Source: Neptunomonas marina (GTDB lineage: Bacteria > Pseudomonadota > Gammaproteobacteria > Pseudomonadales > Balneatricaceae). Taken from it: 64,000 nucleotides of DNA. Under the pieces are notes generated by a model. The model worked only from the letters and a program-made list of their open reading frames with translations, was not told where the DNA came from and made no database searches. Every line of letters starts with the position of its first letter. Position 1 is the first letter of the stretch. The stretch lies in contig NZ_SACQ01000001.1 of assembly GCF_004005935.1 (NCBI RefSeq), positions 465,485 through 529,484 on the forward strand, given 5' to 3'. The translations under genes and the position numbers were made by a program. This document shows, piece after piece, positions 28,284-40,090 of this stretch.

Positions 28284-29726
28284 GTGAGCCAAGACCAAGT
28301 ATTCGCTGATTGGAAAGACCGCGAAGCAACCGCTGAAGCAATGATTCCTATGATCGGCAGCCTTTACCGTGACCGCAATATTGAGACATCCGTTTACGGT
28401 AGGCTCATCGTTAAGCGTTCTGTTATTGACGTACTAAAAGCACACCGCTTTGCGCGTCAAGTTGAAGCACAAGAGCTGACTGTAAAAGATACTTACCCAG
28501 TTCTTGAAGCGCTGCAGAAGCTAGACGTAAACACAGCTCACGTTGATATCGGTAAATTAGCTGTTAAATATTCCAAAGAGGCGAATGGCCGCTCAATGGA
28601 AGAGTTTTTGGCTGAAGAGTTGGCTCCAGTTATTGGTACAGGCTCTCGTGAAGGTACTGATGTTGTACTTTACGGTTTCGGTCGCATCGGTCGCTTGCTG
28701 GCGCGTTTGTTGATCGAACGTACAGGTGGCGGTCAGTCATTGCGTCTGCGTGCTATCGTAGTACGTAAGGGTAAAGCGGCGAACGATCTTGAGAAGCGTG
28801 CTAGCTTGCTGCGTCGTGATTCAGTGCACGGTTCTTTCAAGGGTACTATCCAAGTCGATGAAGAGCGTAATTTGCTGATCGTAAACGGCAACCCAATTCA
28901 GGTTATCTTCTCTGATGGTCCTGATCAGGTTGACTACGAAGCATACGGTATCTCCAACGCGCTCGTCATCGATAACACGGGTATCTGGCGTGACCAAGAA
29001 GGCTTGTCTCTTCACCTGAAATCTAAGGGTGTTGCGCGCGCATTGCTGACAGCTCCTGGTAAGGGTATGAAGAATATCGTTATGGGCGTAAACCATCACG
29101 ATTTCGATGATGAAGATCGCGTGCTATCTGCCGCTTCTTGCACAACAAACGCAATTACGCCGGTTCTTAAGGCAGTCAATGAGCGTTTTGGTGTGGCTAA
29201 CGGCCACGTTGAGACCGTTCACGCATACACTAACGACCAGAACTTGATCGATAACTACCATAAAGGTGATCGCCGTGGTCGTGCTGCTGGCTTGAACATG
29301 GTTCTGACGGAAACGGGTGCTGCGAAGGCGGTTTCTAAAGCACTTCCAGCAATGGAAGGTAAACTGACGGGTAACGCAATCCGTGTACCAACGCCAAACG
29401 TTTCTATGGCGATTCTTAACCTGAATCTTGAAAAAGAGACAAACAAAGAAGAGCTAAACGAGTACCTGCGCGAAGTTGCCCTACACTCTCCATTGCAAAA
29501 GCAGATCGACTACAGCAACTCTCCAGAAGCAGTTTCTTCTGATTTCGTTGGTTCGCGTGCAGCAGGTGTTGTTGATGCGCTAGCAACAATCGTGAACGGA
29601 AATCGTTGTGTATTGTACGTTTGGTACGATAACGAGTTCGGTTATAGCTGCCAGGTTATTCGCATGGCGCAAAAAATGGCGAACGTGACTCTACCGGCGT
29701 TCCCGAAAGCGAAAAAGAATGGCTAA
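28284..29726 (+). CDS. gap: Glyceraldehyde-3-phosphate dehydrogenase, long form
   Basis: This NAD(P)-dependent GAPDH of about 480 residues has an extra N-terminal segment of about 130 residues before the Rossmann motif (VVLYGFGRIGRLLARLLIER). The long form is common in marine gammaproteobacteria and Pseudomonas. The catalytic Cys lies in SAASCTTNAITPVLK (about 284) and the C-terminal region has WYDNEFGYSCQV. I choose GTG 28284 (MSQDQVFADW) because GGAG lies eight bases upstream; the open frame extends to 28269. A terminator follows. It acts in glycolysis or gluconeogenesis; direction is not shown by the sequence. Confidence 0.93.
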   Translation: MSQDQVFADWKDREATAEAMIPMIGSLYRDRNIETSVYGRLIVKRSVIDVLKAHRFARQVEAQELTVKDTYPVLEALQKLDVNTAHVDIGKLAVKYSKEANGRSMEEFLAEELAPVIGTGSREGTDVVLYGFGRIGRLLARLLIERTGGGQSLRLRAIVVRKGKAANDLEKRASLLRRDSVHGSFKGTIQVDEERNLLIVNGNPIQVIFSDGPDQVDYEAYGISNALVIDNTGIWRDQEGLSLHLKSKGVARALLTAPGKGMKNIVMGVNHHDFDDEDRVLSAASCTTNAITPVLKAVNERFGVANGHVETVHAYTNDQNLIDNYHKGDRRGRAAGLNMVLTETGAAKAVSKALPAMEGKLTGNAIRVPTPNVSMAILNLNLEKETNKEELNEYLREVALHSPLQKQIDYSNSPEAVSSDFVGSRAAGVVDALATIVNGNRCVLYVWYDNEFGYSCQVIRMAQKMANVTLPAFPKAKKNG

Positions 29727-29742
29727 CTTGCTGTTTTAAAAG

Positions 29743-29771
29743 AAAAGGGCTGCATAATGCAGCCCTTTTTT
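29743..29771 (+). terminator. Rho-independent terminator after gap
   Basis: AAAAGGGCTGCA / TGCAGCCCTTTT forms a long stem with a 3-base centre, followed by further T residues. Confidence 0.9.
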
Positions 29772-31403
<1,632 letters not shown>

Positions 31404-31413
31404 GAGGCGCCAT

Positions 31414-32622
31414 ATGAGCATCAGAAATATTCTTGACAAGATGGAGCCGCATTTCCACAAAGGCGGCAAGTACGAAAATTGGTATGCGCTTTACGAAGCG
31501 GTTGATACCATTTTCTATACACCTGGCAGCGTGACAAAAGCGTCTGCACACGTGCGTGACGGTATCGACCTCAAGCGCATGATGATCATGGTGTGGATGT
31601 GTACGTTCCCAGCTGTTTTCGCGGGTTTGTATAACGTTGGTTTTCAAGCAAATACTGCTATGGCTCAGATGGGCTTGGCAGAAGCTGAAGGCTGGCGTGG
31701 TGCTATCATCACTGCATTAGCAGGTTATGATGCATCCAGTATTTGGGATAACTTCATCCATGGCGCGACCTACTGGTTACCTATCTACGCAGTAACATTC
31801 GTAGTGGGTGGCTTCTGGGAAGTGCTTTTTGCGATGAAGCGTGGTCACGAAGTTAACGAAGGTTTCTTCGTAACCTCTATCCTGTTTTCATTGATCCTTC
31901 CGCCAACGATTCCTCTATGGCAGGTAGCACTAGGTATCAGCTTCGGTGTTGTTATTGGTAAAGAGGTATTCGGTGGTACAGGTAAGAACTTCCTCAACCC
32001 AGCTTTGACTGGCCGTGCGTTCCTGTTCTTCGCTTACCCTGCGCAGATGTCTGGTGACGCAATCTGGACTGCGGTGGATGGCTTCGCGGGTGCGACACCA
32101 CTTGGTCTGGCAGCTGCTGGCGGTATCGATGCAATCCTCGCGCAGAACTTGACGTGGATGGATGCCTTTGTCGGTACGATCCAAGGTTCCGTTGGTGAAG
32201 TGTCTACCCTTGCTATCGCTATCGGTGGTGCAGTGCTGTTAATCGCTAAGATTGCTGCTTGGCGCATCGTTGCAGGTGTCTTCTTAGGCATGGTCGCAAC
32301 CAGTGTGCTGTTCAATATTATCGGCTCTGATACTAACCCAATGTTCGCAATGCCGTTCTACTGGCACTTAGTGCTTGGTGGTTTCGCATTCGGCATGTTC
32401 TTCATGGCGACTGACCCTGTGTCAGCTTCGATGACGAACAAGGGTAAGTGGTACTTCGGTGCGCTGATTGGTGTAATGGTTGTATTGATTCGTGTAGTTA
32501 ACCCTGCCTTCCCTGAAGGTATGATGCTAGCGATTCTGTTCGCAAACCTATTCGCACCGTTGATCGATAATTTTGTCGTACAGGCAAATATCAAGCGGAG
32601 GATGGCACGAAATGTCGGCTAA
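31414..32622 (+). CDS. nqrB: Na+-translocating NADH:quinone reductase subunit B
   Basis: NqrB is an integral membrane subunit that carries covalent FMN and riboflavin and forms part of the Na+ pathway. The 402-residue protein has about ten membrane segments. The FMN attachment threonine is Thr228 in [11 protein letters not shown] (motif AGAT where SGAT is usual). The segment [20 protein letters not shown] is diagnostic. It follows nqrA by 10 bases and overlaps the start of nqrC. Confidence 0.97.
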   Translation: MSIRNILDKMEPHFHKGGKYENWYALYEAVDTIFYTPGSVTKASAHVRDGIDLKRMMIMVWMCTFPAVFAGLYNVGFQANTAMAQMGLAEAEGWRGAIITALAGYDASSIWDNFIHGATYWLPIYAVTFVVGGFWEVLFAMKRGHEVNEGFFVTSILFSLILPPTIPLWQVALGISFGVVIGKEVFGGTGKNFLNPALTGRAFLFFAYPAQMSGDAIWTAVDGFAGATPLGLAAAGGIDAILAQNLTWMDAFVGTIQGSVGEVSTLAIAIGGAVLLIAKIAAWRIVAGVFLGMVATSVLFNIIGSDTNPMFAMPFYWHLVLGGFAFGMFFMATDPVSASMTNKGKWYFGALIGVMVVLIRVVNPAFPEGMMLAILFANLFAPLIDNFVVQANIKRRMARNVG

Positions 32623-33391
32623 TAACGATACTATCGGTAAAACGATTACCGTTACTGTCCTTTTGTGTGTGATCTGCTCCGTTGTCGTATCTGCGGCTGC
32701 TGTGCTGTTAAAGCCACAACAAGAGGCGAACAAACTATTAGACAAGCGCACCAATATTTTGGCTGCGGCTGGTCTGCTGGATCCGAGCAAGTCTGTTGAT
32801 GAGTCTTTCGAACAGATCACTACCAAGGTAGTTGATCTCGAGACAGGCAAGTACACGGATGCTGTTGATCCTCAAACATATGATGCGCGTAAAGCTGCAA
32901 AAGATCCGCAGCTATCTGAAGCACTACCACGTGACAAAGATATCGCATCTATCAAGCGCCAAGCGAACTACCAAACTGTTTATCTTGTTGAAAAAGAAGG
33001 GAAAATCGAGAAGGTTATCCTTCCTGTTCATGGTTACGGTCTGTGGTCTACGCTTTATGGCTTCCTAGCACTAGAGGGCGACTTGAACACAGTTGTTGGT
33101 TTAGGCTTCTATTCACATGCTGAAACACCGGGACTAGGTGGTGAAGTAGATAATCCTATCTGGAAGGCTCAGTGGCCGGGTAAGAAAGTCTATGATGAAG
33201 GCTCTACCGCGCCTGTACTTGGTCTTGTGAAAGGCAAGGTTGATCCTAGTTCGCCGAACGCTGAGCATCAGATCGATGGTCTAGCTGGCGCTACGCTGAC
33301 GAGTAATGGTGTTACACGTCTGATCGAGTTTTGGATGGGCGAGAACGGCTATGCTCCGTTCCTAGCTAATCTGAAGGCAGGAGGGGTGTAA
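32612..33391 (+). CDS. nqrC: Na+-translocating NADH:quinone reductase subunit C
   Basis: NqrC has one N-terminal membrane anchor (about 12-34) and a periplasmic FMN-binding domain; FMN is attached by the flavin transferase ApbE. The likely attachment residue is Thr228 in [15 protein letters not shown] place the start at ATG 32612 ([11 protein letters not shown], 259 residues) because GGAGG lies ten bases upstream and Vibrio NqrC has a similar length; the start overlaps nqrB by 11 bases. Confidence 0.96.
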   Translation: MSANNDTIGKTITVTVLLCVICSVVVSAAAVLLKPQQEANKLLDKRTNILAAAGLLDPSKSVDESFEQITTKVVDLETGKYTDAVDPQTYDARKAAKDPQLSEALPRDKDIASIKRQANYQTVYLVEKEGKIEKVILPVHGYGLWSTLYGFLALEGDLNTVVGLGFYSHAETPGLGGEVDNPIWKAQWPGKKVYDEGSTAPVLGLVKGKVDPSSPNAEHQIDGLAGATLTSNGVTRLIEFWMGENGYAPFLANLKAGGV

Positions 33392-33393
33392 TC

Positions 33394-34053
33394 ATGTCTG
33401 CAGCTAAAGAAGTTTTAACCACACCGGTTGTAAAAAATAACCCGATCGCCTTGCAGATCCTTGGTGTCTGCTCGGCGCTAGCGGTTACGTCGAACCTGAA
33501 TACAGCACTTGTTATGACACTTGCGGTAATGGCCGTTACTGCGTTTTCTAACATGTTCGTATCTTTGATTCGCAACCATATTCCAAACAACATTCGAATC
33601 ATCTGTCAGATGACGATTATCGCGTCGTTGGTAATTGTTGTTGACCAGATATTGAAAGCGGTAGCGTATGACGTTTCGAAACAGCTTTCTGTATTCGTAG
33701 GTTTGATCATTACTAACTGTATCGTTATGGGCCGTGCCGAAGCGTTTGCGATGAAGAACCCTCCAGGTATCTCCTTCATGGACGGTCTTGGTAATGGTCT
33801 GGGTTATGGTGCGGTTTTGATCTTTGTTGGATTCTTCCGCGAACTTTTCGGCTCTGGAAAACTGTTTGGTTACGAAATACTGCCACTGATTACAGATGGC
33901 GGCTGGTATCCTGCTAACGGCCTGATGTTGCTACCGCCAAGTGCGTTCTTCTTGATCGGTATCTTCATCTGGATTATCCGTACTTACGATAAAAAGCAGG
34001 TGGAAGCACCTGAGTTCGAAATGGCTCCAAATACCAAGAAGGAGGCTGTGTAA
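33394..34053 (+). CDS. nqrD: Na+-translocating NADH:quinone reductase subunit D
   Basis: NqrD is an RnfA/NqrD-fold membrane subunit with six segments; it binds an intramembrane [2Fe-2S] cluster together with NqrE. The 219-residue protein starts [20 protein letters not shown], and the conserved Cys lies in [20 protein letters not shown] (about 110). It overlaps nqrE by one base. Confidence 0.97.
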   Translation: MSAAKEVLTTPVVKNNPIALQILGVCSALAVTSNLNTALVMTLAVMAVTAFSNMFVSLIRNHIPNNIRIICQMTIIASLVIVVDQILKAVAYDVSKQLSVFVGLIITNCIVMGRAEAFAMKNPPGISFMDGLGNGLGYGAVLIFVGFFRELFGSGKLFGYEILPLITDGGWYPANGLMLLPPSAFFLIGIFIWIIRTYDKKQVEAPEFEMAPNTKKEAV

Positions 34054-34661
34054 TGGAACAGTATATCAGTCTTGCTATTAAGGCGATTTTTGTCGAAAAC
34101 ATGGCGTTGGCATTCTTCTTGGGAATGTGCACATTTTTGGCAATCTCCAAAAAAGTACAAACCGCTATCGGTTTGGGTATCGCTGTTATTGTCGTTTTGG
34201 CGATCACTACACCGGTCAACAACCTGATCTATAACGGTTTGTTGCGCGAAGGCGCACTGGCTTGGGCTGGCTTCCCTGAAGCAGATCTGAGCTTCCTAGG
34301 TTATATCTCTTATATCGGTGTAATCGCAGCGATTGTGCAGATTCTAGAGATGGTCTTGGATAAGTTCTTTCCAGCACTTTACAACGCACTGGGTGTATTC
34401 CTGCCTTTGATCACAGTTAACTGTGCAATTATGGGGGCAGCACTATTTATGGTTGAGCGTGACTACACATTTGGCGAGAGCGTCGTATATGGCGTGGGTG
34501 CTGGATTCGGTTGGGCGCTTGCAATTGCTGCGTTGGCGGGTATCCGTGAAAAACTCAAGTACAGCGATGTGCCAGCGGGTTTGCGTGGCCTAGGCATTAC
34601 CTTCATTACTGTTGGTCTGATGTCTCTTGGTTTCATGTCATTCTCTGGCGTACAGCTGTAA
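34053..34661 (+). CDS. nqrE: Na+-translocating NADH:quinone reductase subunit E
   Basis: NqrE pairs with NqrD in inverted membrane topology to hold the intramembrane [2Fe-2S] centre. The 202-residue protein begins [20 protein letters not shown], with Cys in [16 protein letters not shown] (about 26) and [17 protein letters not shown] (about 120), both expected cluster ligands. Starts within the stop codon of nqrD. Confidence 0.97.
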   Translation: MEQYISLAIKAIFVENMALAFFLGMCTFLAISKKVQTAIGLGIAVIVVLAITTPVNNLIYNGLLREGALAWAGFPEADLSFLGYISYIGVIAAIVQILEMVLDKFFPALYNALGVFLPLITVNCAIMGAALFMVERDYTFGESVVYGVGAGFGWALAIAALAGIREKLKYSDVPAGLRGLGITFITVGLMSLGFMSFSGVQL

Positions 34662-34696
34662 GCCAAACATGATGGTTTAAAGGAAGGATTGATAAT

Positions 34697-35923
34697 ATGA
34701 ATACGATCATTCTTGGAGTTGTCATGTTTACTGTGGTGGTGCTTGCACTGGTAGCAGTAATTTTGGCGGCTCGTTCTAAGCTGGTCAGCTCAGGTGAGGT
34801 GACGATCAGCATTAATGATGATCCTGAGAAAGCGATCACAGTACCTGCTGGTGGTAAGTTGCTTCAGACACTGGCTGGCGCAGGTATCTTCGTACCCTCT
34901 GCATGTGGTGGTGGCGGTACTTGTGCACAGTGTAAGTGTCAGGTACTTGATGGTGGTGGTTCAATGCTGCCAACAGAAGAGTCCCACTTCACAATGCGTG
35001 AAGCGAAAGAAGGCTGGCGTTTATCATGTCAAGTTGCTGTAAAGCAGGACATGAATATCGAGCTTGAAGAAGAGATCTTTGGTGTTAAGAAGTGGGAATG
35101 TACGGTTGAGTCTAACCCTAACGTTGCTACTTTCATTAAAGAGCTGACACTACGCTTGCCAGAAGGCGAGAACGTTGACTTCCGTGCAGGTGGTTATGTT
35201 CAACTAGAAGCCCCAGCGCACGTCGTTAACTATAAAGACTTCGATATCGAAGAAGAGTACCGTGGCGACTGGGATAAGTTCGATCTTTGGAAGTTTGTAT
35301 CCAAAGTTGATGAGCCGGTTATCCGAGCATACTCAATGGCAAACTACCCTGAAGAGAAGGGTATTGTTAAATTCAATATCCGTATTGCTTCTCCGCCTCC
35401 AGGTAAAGATGACCTGCCTCCGGGTCAAATGTCTTCATACGTGTTTAACCTGAAACCAGGCGACACGATTACCGTTTACGGTCCGTTTGGTGAGTTCTTC
35501 GCTAAAGATACGGATAATGAGATGGTATTTATCGGTGGTGGTGCTGGTATGGCGCCAATGCGTTCTCACATCTTTGATCAGCTTAAGCGTCTTAAGTCTA
35601 AGCGTAAGATCTCGTTCTGGTATGGTGCCCGCTCCCTGCGTGAGTGCTTCTACAATGACGAGTACGATATGTTGGCGGATGAGAATGATAACTTCCAGTG
35701 GCATTTAGCGCTTTCAGACCCTCAACCAGAAGATAACTGGGATGGTCTAACAGGCTTTATCCACAATGTATTGTACGAGCAGTATCTGAAGGACCACGAA
35801 GCGCCCGAAGATTGTGAGTATTACATGTGTGGACCGCCAATGATGAACGCCGCGGTAATCCAGATGTTGCTCGACCTTGGTGTTGAGCGTGAAAACATCT
35901 TCTTGGATGACTTCGGTGGTTAA
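34697..35923 (+). CDS. nqrF: Na+-translocating NADH:quinone reductase subunit F
   Basis: NqrF is the NADH-oxidising entry subunit. The 408-residue protein has an N-terminal membrane anchor (about 4-24) and a ferredoxin domain with [2Fe-2S] cysteines in [14 protein letters not shown] (about 70-81) and WRLSCQ (about 113). An FAD domain (RAYSMANYP) and an NADH domain ([18 protein letters not shown]-terminal [10 protein letters not shown]) follow. Length equals Vibrio NqrF (408). Confidence 0.97.
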   Translation: MNTIILGVVMFTVVVLALVAVILAARSKLVSSGEVTISINDDPEKAITVPAGGKLLQTLAGAGIFVPSACGGGGTCAQCKCQVLDGGGSMLPTEESHFTMREAKEGWRLSCQVAVKQDMNIELEEEIFGVKKWECTVESNPNVATFIKELTLRLPEGENVDFRAGGYVQLEAPAHVVNYKDFDIEEEYRGDWDKFDLWKFVSKVDEPVIRAYSMANYPEEKGIVKFNIRIASPPPGKDDLPPGQMSSYVFNLKPGDTITVYGPFGEFFAKDTDNEMVFIGGGAGMAPMRSHIFDQLKRLKSKRKISFWYGARSLRECFYNDEYDMLADENDNFQWHLALSDPQPEDNWDGLTGFIHNVLYEQYLKDHEAPEDCEYYMCGPPMMNAAVIQMLLDLGVERENIFLDDFGG

Positions 35924-35929
35924 TCGCTG

Positions 35930-36955
35930 ATGGATGCTTTTTTGCGTATCCCAAATCGGCCGGCAGCTTTGCTGCTGGCCTTTTTGTTTCTGTTTGGCTG
36001 CTCAAGCGAGACAAAAGAATCTATTCAGTCTATCGCAGGCCCGACGATGGGCACCACATACTCGGTTAAGTGGTTAGCGTATGATGCGAATCAAGCCGCT
36101 CAGCTACAGAGTGAAGTGGATCAATTGCTCATCGATATTAATCAGGCGATGTCTACCTACATTGCGGACTCTGAGTTATCGCGGTTTAACCGTTTCGAGC
36201 AAGATGAGCCCGTTCCGGTATCCAATGCTCTTTTAGATGTGCTTAAGCTGGCGCAGGATATTAGCTCACGAACGGATGGGGCTTTCGATGTTACCGTTGG
36301 ACCGTTGGTTAATCTTTGGGGGTTCGGCCCCGACGGGCGTGTTATCTCTGCACCATCTGATGAAGCAATATCAGCGTTGCGTGCGAATATAGGCTACCAA
36401 AAGCTCCAGATATTAGAAGGTGCTATTCGCAAGGAAAGTGGCCTATATGTTGACCTTTCGGCAATTGCGAAAGGTTATGCAGTCGATAAAGTAGCAGAGT
36501 TGCTCGATAAAAAAGGCGTTGCTAGCTATCTAGTTGAGATAGGGGGAGAGCTTCGTGCAAAAGGTATGAAGCCGAACAATGTTCCTTGGAAAGTTGCCGT
36601 CGAAAGCCCTACGGCGGGTTCGCGCCAAGTGCAGCAGATCTTGATGGCCACCGATGTAGCGATCGCCACATCGGGGGACTACCGCAATTACTTTGAAGAG
36701 GCGGGTGTGAGATACTCTCACACTATTGATCCGGCGACAGGTAAGCCCATTAACCACAAGCTGGCATCGGTCACAGTTCTGAGGCCAACATGCGCAGAAG
36801 CGGATGCTTTAGCTACTGCATTTTCGGTGATGGGGGAGCAGCGCGCTTACGCGTTCGCTCTTGCTAATGATATAGACGCATATTTTATTGCCAAAACCGA
36901 CTCCGGTTTTGAAGAGTTAATGACGCCAGGCTTCAAAGCGCGTCTGGCACAGTGA
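35930..36955 (+). CDS. apbE: FAD:protein FMN transferase ApbE
   Basis: ApbE attaches FMN to threonines of NqrB and NqrC in the periplasm. The 341-residue protein has a lipoprotein signal with lipobox LFGC (Cys24), then GPTMGTTYSVKW, the motif GGELRAKGMKPNNVPWKVAVE (split by family convention) and the C-terminal SHTIDPATGKPINHKLASV. Located six bases after nqrF, it serves the flavinylation sites in the same operon. Confidence 0.95.
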   Translation: MDAFLRIPNRPAALLLAFLFLFGCSSETKESIQSIAGPTMGTTYSVKWLAYDANQAAQLQSEVDQLLIDINQAMSTYIADSELSRFNRFEQDEPVPVSNALLDVLKLAQDISSRTDGAFDVTVGPLVNLWGFGPDGRVISAPSDEAISALRANIGYQKLQILEGAIRKESGLYVDLSAIAKGYAVDKVAELLDKKGVASYLVEIGGELRAKGMKPNNVPWKVAVESPTAGSRQVQQILMATDVAIATSGDYRNYFEEAGVRYSHTIDPATGKPINHKLASVTVLRPTCAEADALATAFSVMGEQRAYAFALANDIDAYFIAKTDSGFEELMTPGFKARLAQ

Positions 36956-36962
36956 GGTATTT

Positions 36963-37202
36963 ATGGAAACCTTTGTTCTAGTTTTCGCTTTTCTACTTCT
37001 GATTATTGTCGCGATGTCTGTTGGTGTTTTGATGGGGCGTAAGCCGATTGCTGGCTCATGCGGCGGTATGGCATCGCTCGGAATGGACACAGCCTGTGAT
37101 ATTTGTGGCGGTGATAAGACTATTTGCGACGATGAAGATGAGAAAGCGCGTCGTATTGAAGAGATAAAAAAAGCCGACGAGCTCAGCTACGAGCTGAAGT
37201 AA
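36963..37202 (+). CDS. nqrM: Na+-NQR maturation factor NqrM
   Basis: NqrM is a 79-residue protein with an N-terminal membrane segment and four cysteines in the pattern GSCGGMASLGM…CDICGGDKTIC. NqrM is required for assembly of active Na+-NQR, probably supplying iron for the NqrD/E cluster. Last gene of the nqr operon, eight bases after apbE. Confidence 0.93.
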   Translation: METFVLVFAFLLLIIVAMSVGVLMGRKPIAGSCGGMASLGMDTACDICGGDKTICDDEDEKARRIEEIKKADELSYELK

Positions 37203-37260
37203 TAGGCGTTTGCAGTAACACGATATAAGAAAAATTTAGTGCTCACATAAGGGGAAATGA

Positions 37261-38661
37261 ATGGCTGTTTATGACTATGATGTCGTTGTAATAGGCTCTG
37301 GACCAGCTGGAGAAGGTGCCGCTATGAATGCGGTGAAGCATGGGAAACGAGTCGCCGTTGTGGAAGAGCAAGATACCGTTGGCGGTAACTGTACTCATAA
37401 AGGCACGATCCCCTCTAAGGCGCTGAGGCATTCGGTCAAGCAGATTATTGAGTTCAATACGAACCCGATGTTCCGAGATATCGGCGAGCCGCGCTGGTTC
37501 TCTTTCCCTAAAGTACTAAAACGTGCTGAAAAGGTGATGTCGAATCAGGTGATGCTGCGTACGAACTTCTATGCACGCAACCGCGTTGATGTTTACTTCG
37601 GCAATGCAAAGTTCCAGGACCCGAAAACGATTGTGGTATCAGGTACATCAAATGGTGAGGAAGTTCTGCGTGCGGAAAACATTGTAGTCGCAACAGGTTC
37701 CCGACCATACTGTCCGGCTGATATCGATTTCTCTCACCCTCGCATCTACAACTCAGATACGATTCTGAAGCTTAACCATACCCCGCGAACACTCATTATT
37801 TACGGGGCGGGTGTTATCGGTAGTGAGTACTGCTCGATCTTCAGTGGTCTTGGCGTGAAAGTTGATCTTATCGATACGCAAAGCCGTTTGCTCTCTTTCC
37901 TTGATGGTGAAATCTCAGATGCATTGAGCTATCACCTGCGTAATACCGCTGTTAAGATTCGCCACAACGAAGAGTACGAAAGTGTCGTGGGCGATGATCA
38001 CGGCGTAGTACTGAACCTGAAGTCTGGTAAGCGCATTCGCGCGGATGCTTTCCTTTGGTGTAATGGCCGTACCGGTAACACGGATAACTTGAATATTGAG
38101 GCCTCTGGTCTTACGCCAAACGGACGGGGCCAGTTGGCAGTCGATCAAACGTACAAGACCGAAGTTGACCATATCTACGCGGTAGGTGACGTGATTGGAT
38201 GGCCAAGTTTGGCGTCAGCGGCACTCGATCAAGGCCGCTCCGCTGCAGCGGATTTAGTGAAATCGCCTACATTCCGTTATATCAATGAGGTACCAACAGG
38301 CATCTATACGATCCCTGAGATTAGCTCTATCGGTAAGACGGAAGAGGAGCTAACGCGGGAATGTGTGCCCTATGAAGTAGGACAGGCGTTCTTCAAAGAT
38401 ACGGCGCGTGCGCAAATTTCTGGCCAGCCAGTGGGTATGTTGAAGCTGCTGTTCCATCGTGAAACTCTGCAGATTCTGGGCATCCACTGCTTTGGTGACC
38501 AAGCATCTGAGATTGTGCACATTGGACAGGCGATTATGCGCCAAGAGGGTAGCGCAAATACGATCGAGTATTTTGTGAACACAACGTTTAACTACCCGAC
38601 AATGGCTGAAGCTTATCGTGTTGCTGCTATTGCAGGATTAAACCGTATCTCTAATCTGTAA
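37261..38661 (+). CDS. sthA: Soluble pyridine nucleotide transhydrogenase SthA
   Basis: SthA is an FAD protein that reoxidises NADPH with NAD+. The 466-residue protein (E. coli 466) has an N-terminal FAD motif ([20 protein letters not shown]), NAD motif ([20 protein letters not shown]) and a C-terminal dimer domain. In the redox-active region [15 protein letters not shown] the second Cys of the disulfide reductase family is Thr, as expected for SthA rather than lipoamide dehydrogenase. RBS AAGGGG precedes ATG 37261. Confidence 0.96.
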   Translation: MAVYDYDVVVIGSGPAGEGAAMNAVKHGKRVAVVEEQDTVGGNCTHKGTIPSKALRHSVKQIIEFNTNPMFRDIGEPRWFSFPKVLKRAEKVMSNQVMLRTNFYARNRVDVYFGNAKFQDPKTIVVSGTSNGEEVLRAENIVVATGSRPYCPADIDFSHPRIYNSDTILKLNHTPRTLIIYGAGVIGSEYCSIFSGLGVKVDLIDTQSRLLSFLDGEISDALSYHLRNTAVKIRHNEEYESVVGDDHGVVLNLKSGKRIRADAFLWCNGRTGNTDNLNIEASGLTPNGRGQLAVDQTYKTEVDHIYAVGDVIGWPSLASAALDQGRSAAADLVKSPTFRYINEVPTGIYTIPEISSIGKTEEELTRECVPYEVGQAFFKDTARAQISGQPVGMLKLLFHRETLQILGIHCFGDQASEIVHIGQAIMRQEGSANTIEYFVNTTFNYPTMAEAYRVAAIAGLNRISNL

Positions 38662-38670
38662 CACTGGATT

Positions 38671-38708
38671 ATAAGGCCGTTGGTTATCAATACAGCGGCC
38701 TCTCTTCT
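38671..38708 (+). terminator. Weak terminator-like hairpin after sthA
   Basis: AAGGCCGTTG … CAGCGGCCTCT can form a GGCCG(CT) stem with a large loop, followed by a short pyrimidine tract. It lacks a proper T-run, so termination here is only plausible. Confidence 0.35.
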
Positions 38709-38717
38709 ACGCTCTAG

Positions 38718-38996
38718 CTACTTCTTCTCGTCTGAGTTGTAGTATGCGTCTTCGTAATACTGCCCTTTGATATCGAGTTTGCGTTCGATAAGACGGGTAT
38801 ATGCATTCCAAATAAAGAATCCCGGTGCCATTAGTGCACAGATACCTACCATCAGAGCTGCGCCCTCATACTCGGCGGGTGCGAGCGTTATGCACCAGTC
38901 TAAAAAGCCGAGTAGTTTGCCTACGTAAAACCAGCCAATTAGAAAAGCGAAACCTGCACCCGTGGCGACATGGTGTAGGAGTTTTTGATGTTTCAT
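38718..38996 (-). CDS. Small membrane protein of unknown function (92 aa)
   Basis: This protein has two hydrophobic segments (about 12-33 and 44-64) separated by a short hydrophilic loop, and a charged C-terminal tail (YYEDAYYNSDEKK). I recognise no family. It lies 32 bases downstream of the tus gene on the same strand and may be co-transcribed with it. A GGAG ribosome binding site precedes its start (revealed on the minus strand at about 39004-39008). Confidence 0.65.
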   Translation of the reverse strand: MKHQKLLHHVATGAGFAFLIGWFYVGKLLGFLDWCITLAPAEYEGAALMVGICALMAPGFFIWNAYTRLIERKLDIKGQYYEDAYYNSDEKK

Positions 38997-39028
38997 GTTG
39001 TTTCTCCAAGGTATGTGCTGGAGAGAGT

Positions 39029-39862
39029 CTAACCGATATAGCGGTGCACGCGTATACTTGGCAGGAATGCAGTATCCTCGATGATTCGGTCAGAGCGGAC
39101 CGAGCGGCTTCTCTCGGGTGGTTCAGGCGTTGGCTCTTTCAGCTCTGGGAGCGCCTGGCCGTGGTCTAGCGGTAATAAAATAGGCAGAGGGCAATTGCGT
39201 GCTGATCGGCGCCACGTGTTTTCTGACACTCGCCATGCGAAGTTTGCCCTCACTAATGGCTTTTGTTCCTGCACTTGTGCCAGGTCGTCACTGTCGCTGA
39301 GCGCTTTAAGCAGATCAAGTTGCCGTTGGATGTGTGGTTGGCTCTGATCAAAGCGGCACAGCAGCTCCAAGCATTGGGTTGCGGTGATCTTTTTGATGCT
39401 GCGCCCGCTCGTGTACCAACTAAAGCGAATGGAGTCTGGTCGCTCATCGAGAATAGGGAGCAAGCGATAGCACTGTTTTAAATGCAGGCGTCCCAGCCCG
39501 TTGTAGTTGAGCGCCGTGCGAATGGGATTCTCGATGGCGCTCAAGTGGCCGAGCACTTCGGCGCGTTGTTGCTCTCGTGTGGCTTTGACGGATTGCTGAA
39601 ACAAGGTCTTGGACATGTTTACCTGCTTTGCTAGTGCTAGTAAGTCCGGTGAGCACCCAACGACACCATATAGGCGCTCCGTTGCTCTGCCATCGCCGTG
39701 CGCCTCGTGCCATAGGTTGGTATAGGCGGTGAGTGCGATTTTAGGAGGTGCGACGGGCTCCCAAAGCAGTTTGGTGACAGGTTTTTCAGTGTTAAATGCG
39801 CTTGCGAAGCGCTGTAGGTCGCTCGTCATGCGCTCGCAAGACTCAATAACATCGCTATACAT
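39029..39862 (-). CDS. tus: DNA replication terminus site-binding protein (Tus family)
   Basis: Tus binds Ter sites and arrests replication forks from one side. The 277-residue protein (E. coli 309) aligns by eye with Tus at several landmarks. SIRFSWYTSGRSIKKI corresponds to TLRFGWANKHIIKNL. RANFAWRV…CPLPILLPLDHGQALPEL corresponds to RVWYKGDQ…[20 protein letters not shown], and both proteins end in a short (R)xHxYxx strand (SIRVHRYIG). It has many basic residues. Tus is best known from enteric bacteria; its presence here in a marine lineage is notable. An imperfect Ter-like sequence lies 120 bases upstream. Confidence 0.82.
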   Translation of the reverse strand: MYSDVIESCERMTSDLQRFASAFNTEKPVTKLLWEPVAPPKIALTAYTNLWHEAHGDGRATERLYGVVGCSPDLLALAKQVNMSKTLFQQSVKATREQQRAEVLGHLSAIENPIRTALNYNGLGRLHLKQCYRLLPILDERPDSIRFSWYTSGRSIKKITATQCLELLCRFDQSQPHIQRQLDLLKALSDSDDLAQVQEQKPLVRANFAWRVSENTWRRSARNCPLPILLPLDHGQALPELKEPTPEPPERSRSVRSDRIIEDTAFLPSIRVHRYIG

Positions 39863-39981
39863 GAAGTTTGCCCAAGATCGCTATCCTATTGACTTCATTG
39901 AACCATTTCGCTTTTTAATACTCAATCCATGGGTAAGCTAATCTCTACAGAGTTGTTTTCTGTTTGGTTCAGCAGACGTTA

Positions 39982-39997
39982 TACTGGTTGTCATTAA
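39982..39997 (+). promoter_or_regulatory. Imperfect Ter-like site upstream of tus
   Basis: TACTGGTTGTCATTAA shares the GTTGT core, the lock-forming G and the TAA end with the enteric Ter consensus (AGNATGTTGTAACTAA), but differs at several positions. In E. coli a Ter site overlaps the tus promoter for autorepression, so the position is suggestive; the match alone is weak. Confidence 0.25.
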
Positions 39998-40090
39998 GCT
40001 GCGATCCACTTACGTTGCCCGAGAAATTCCGAGGTTGTTTCGGGGTAATTGATAGAGCGAACCTCAGGTGCCTACTTAAGCCCTCACATT

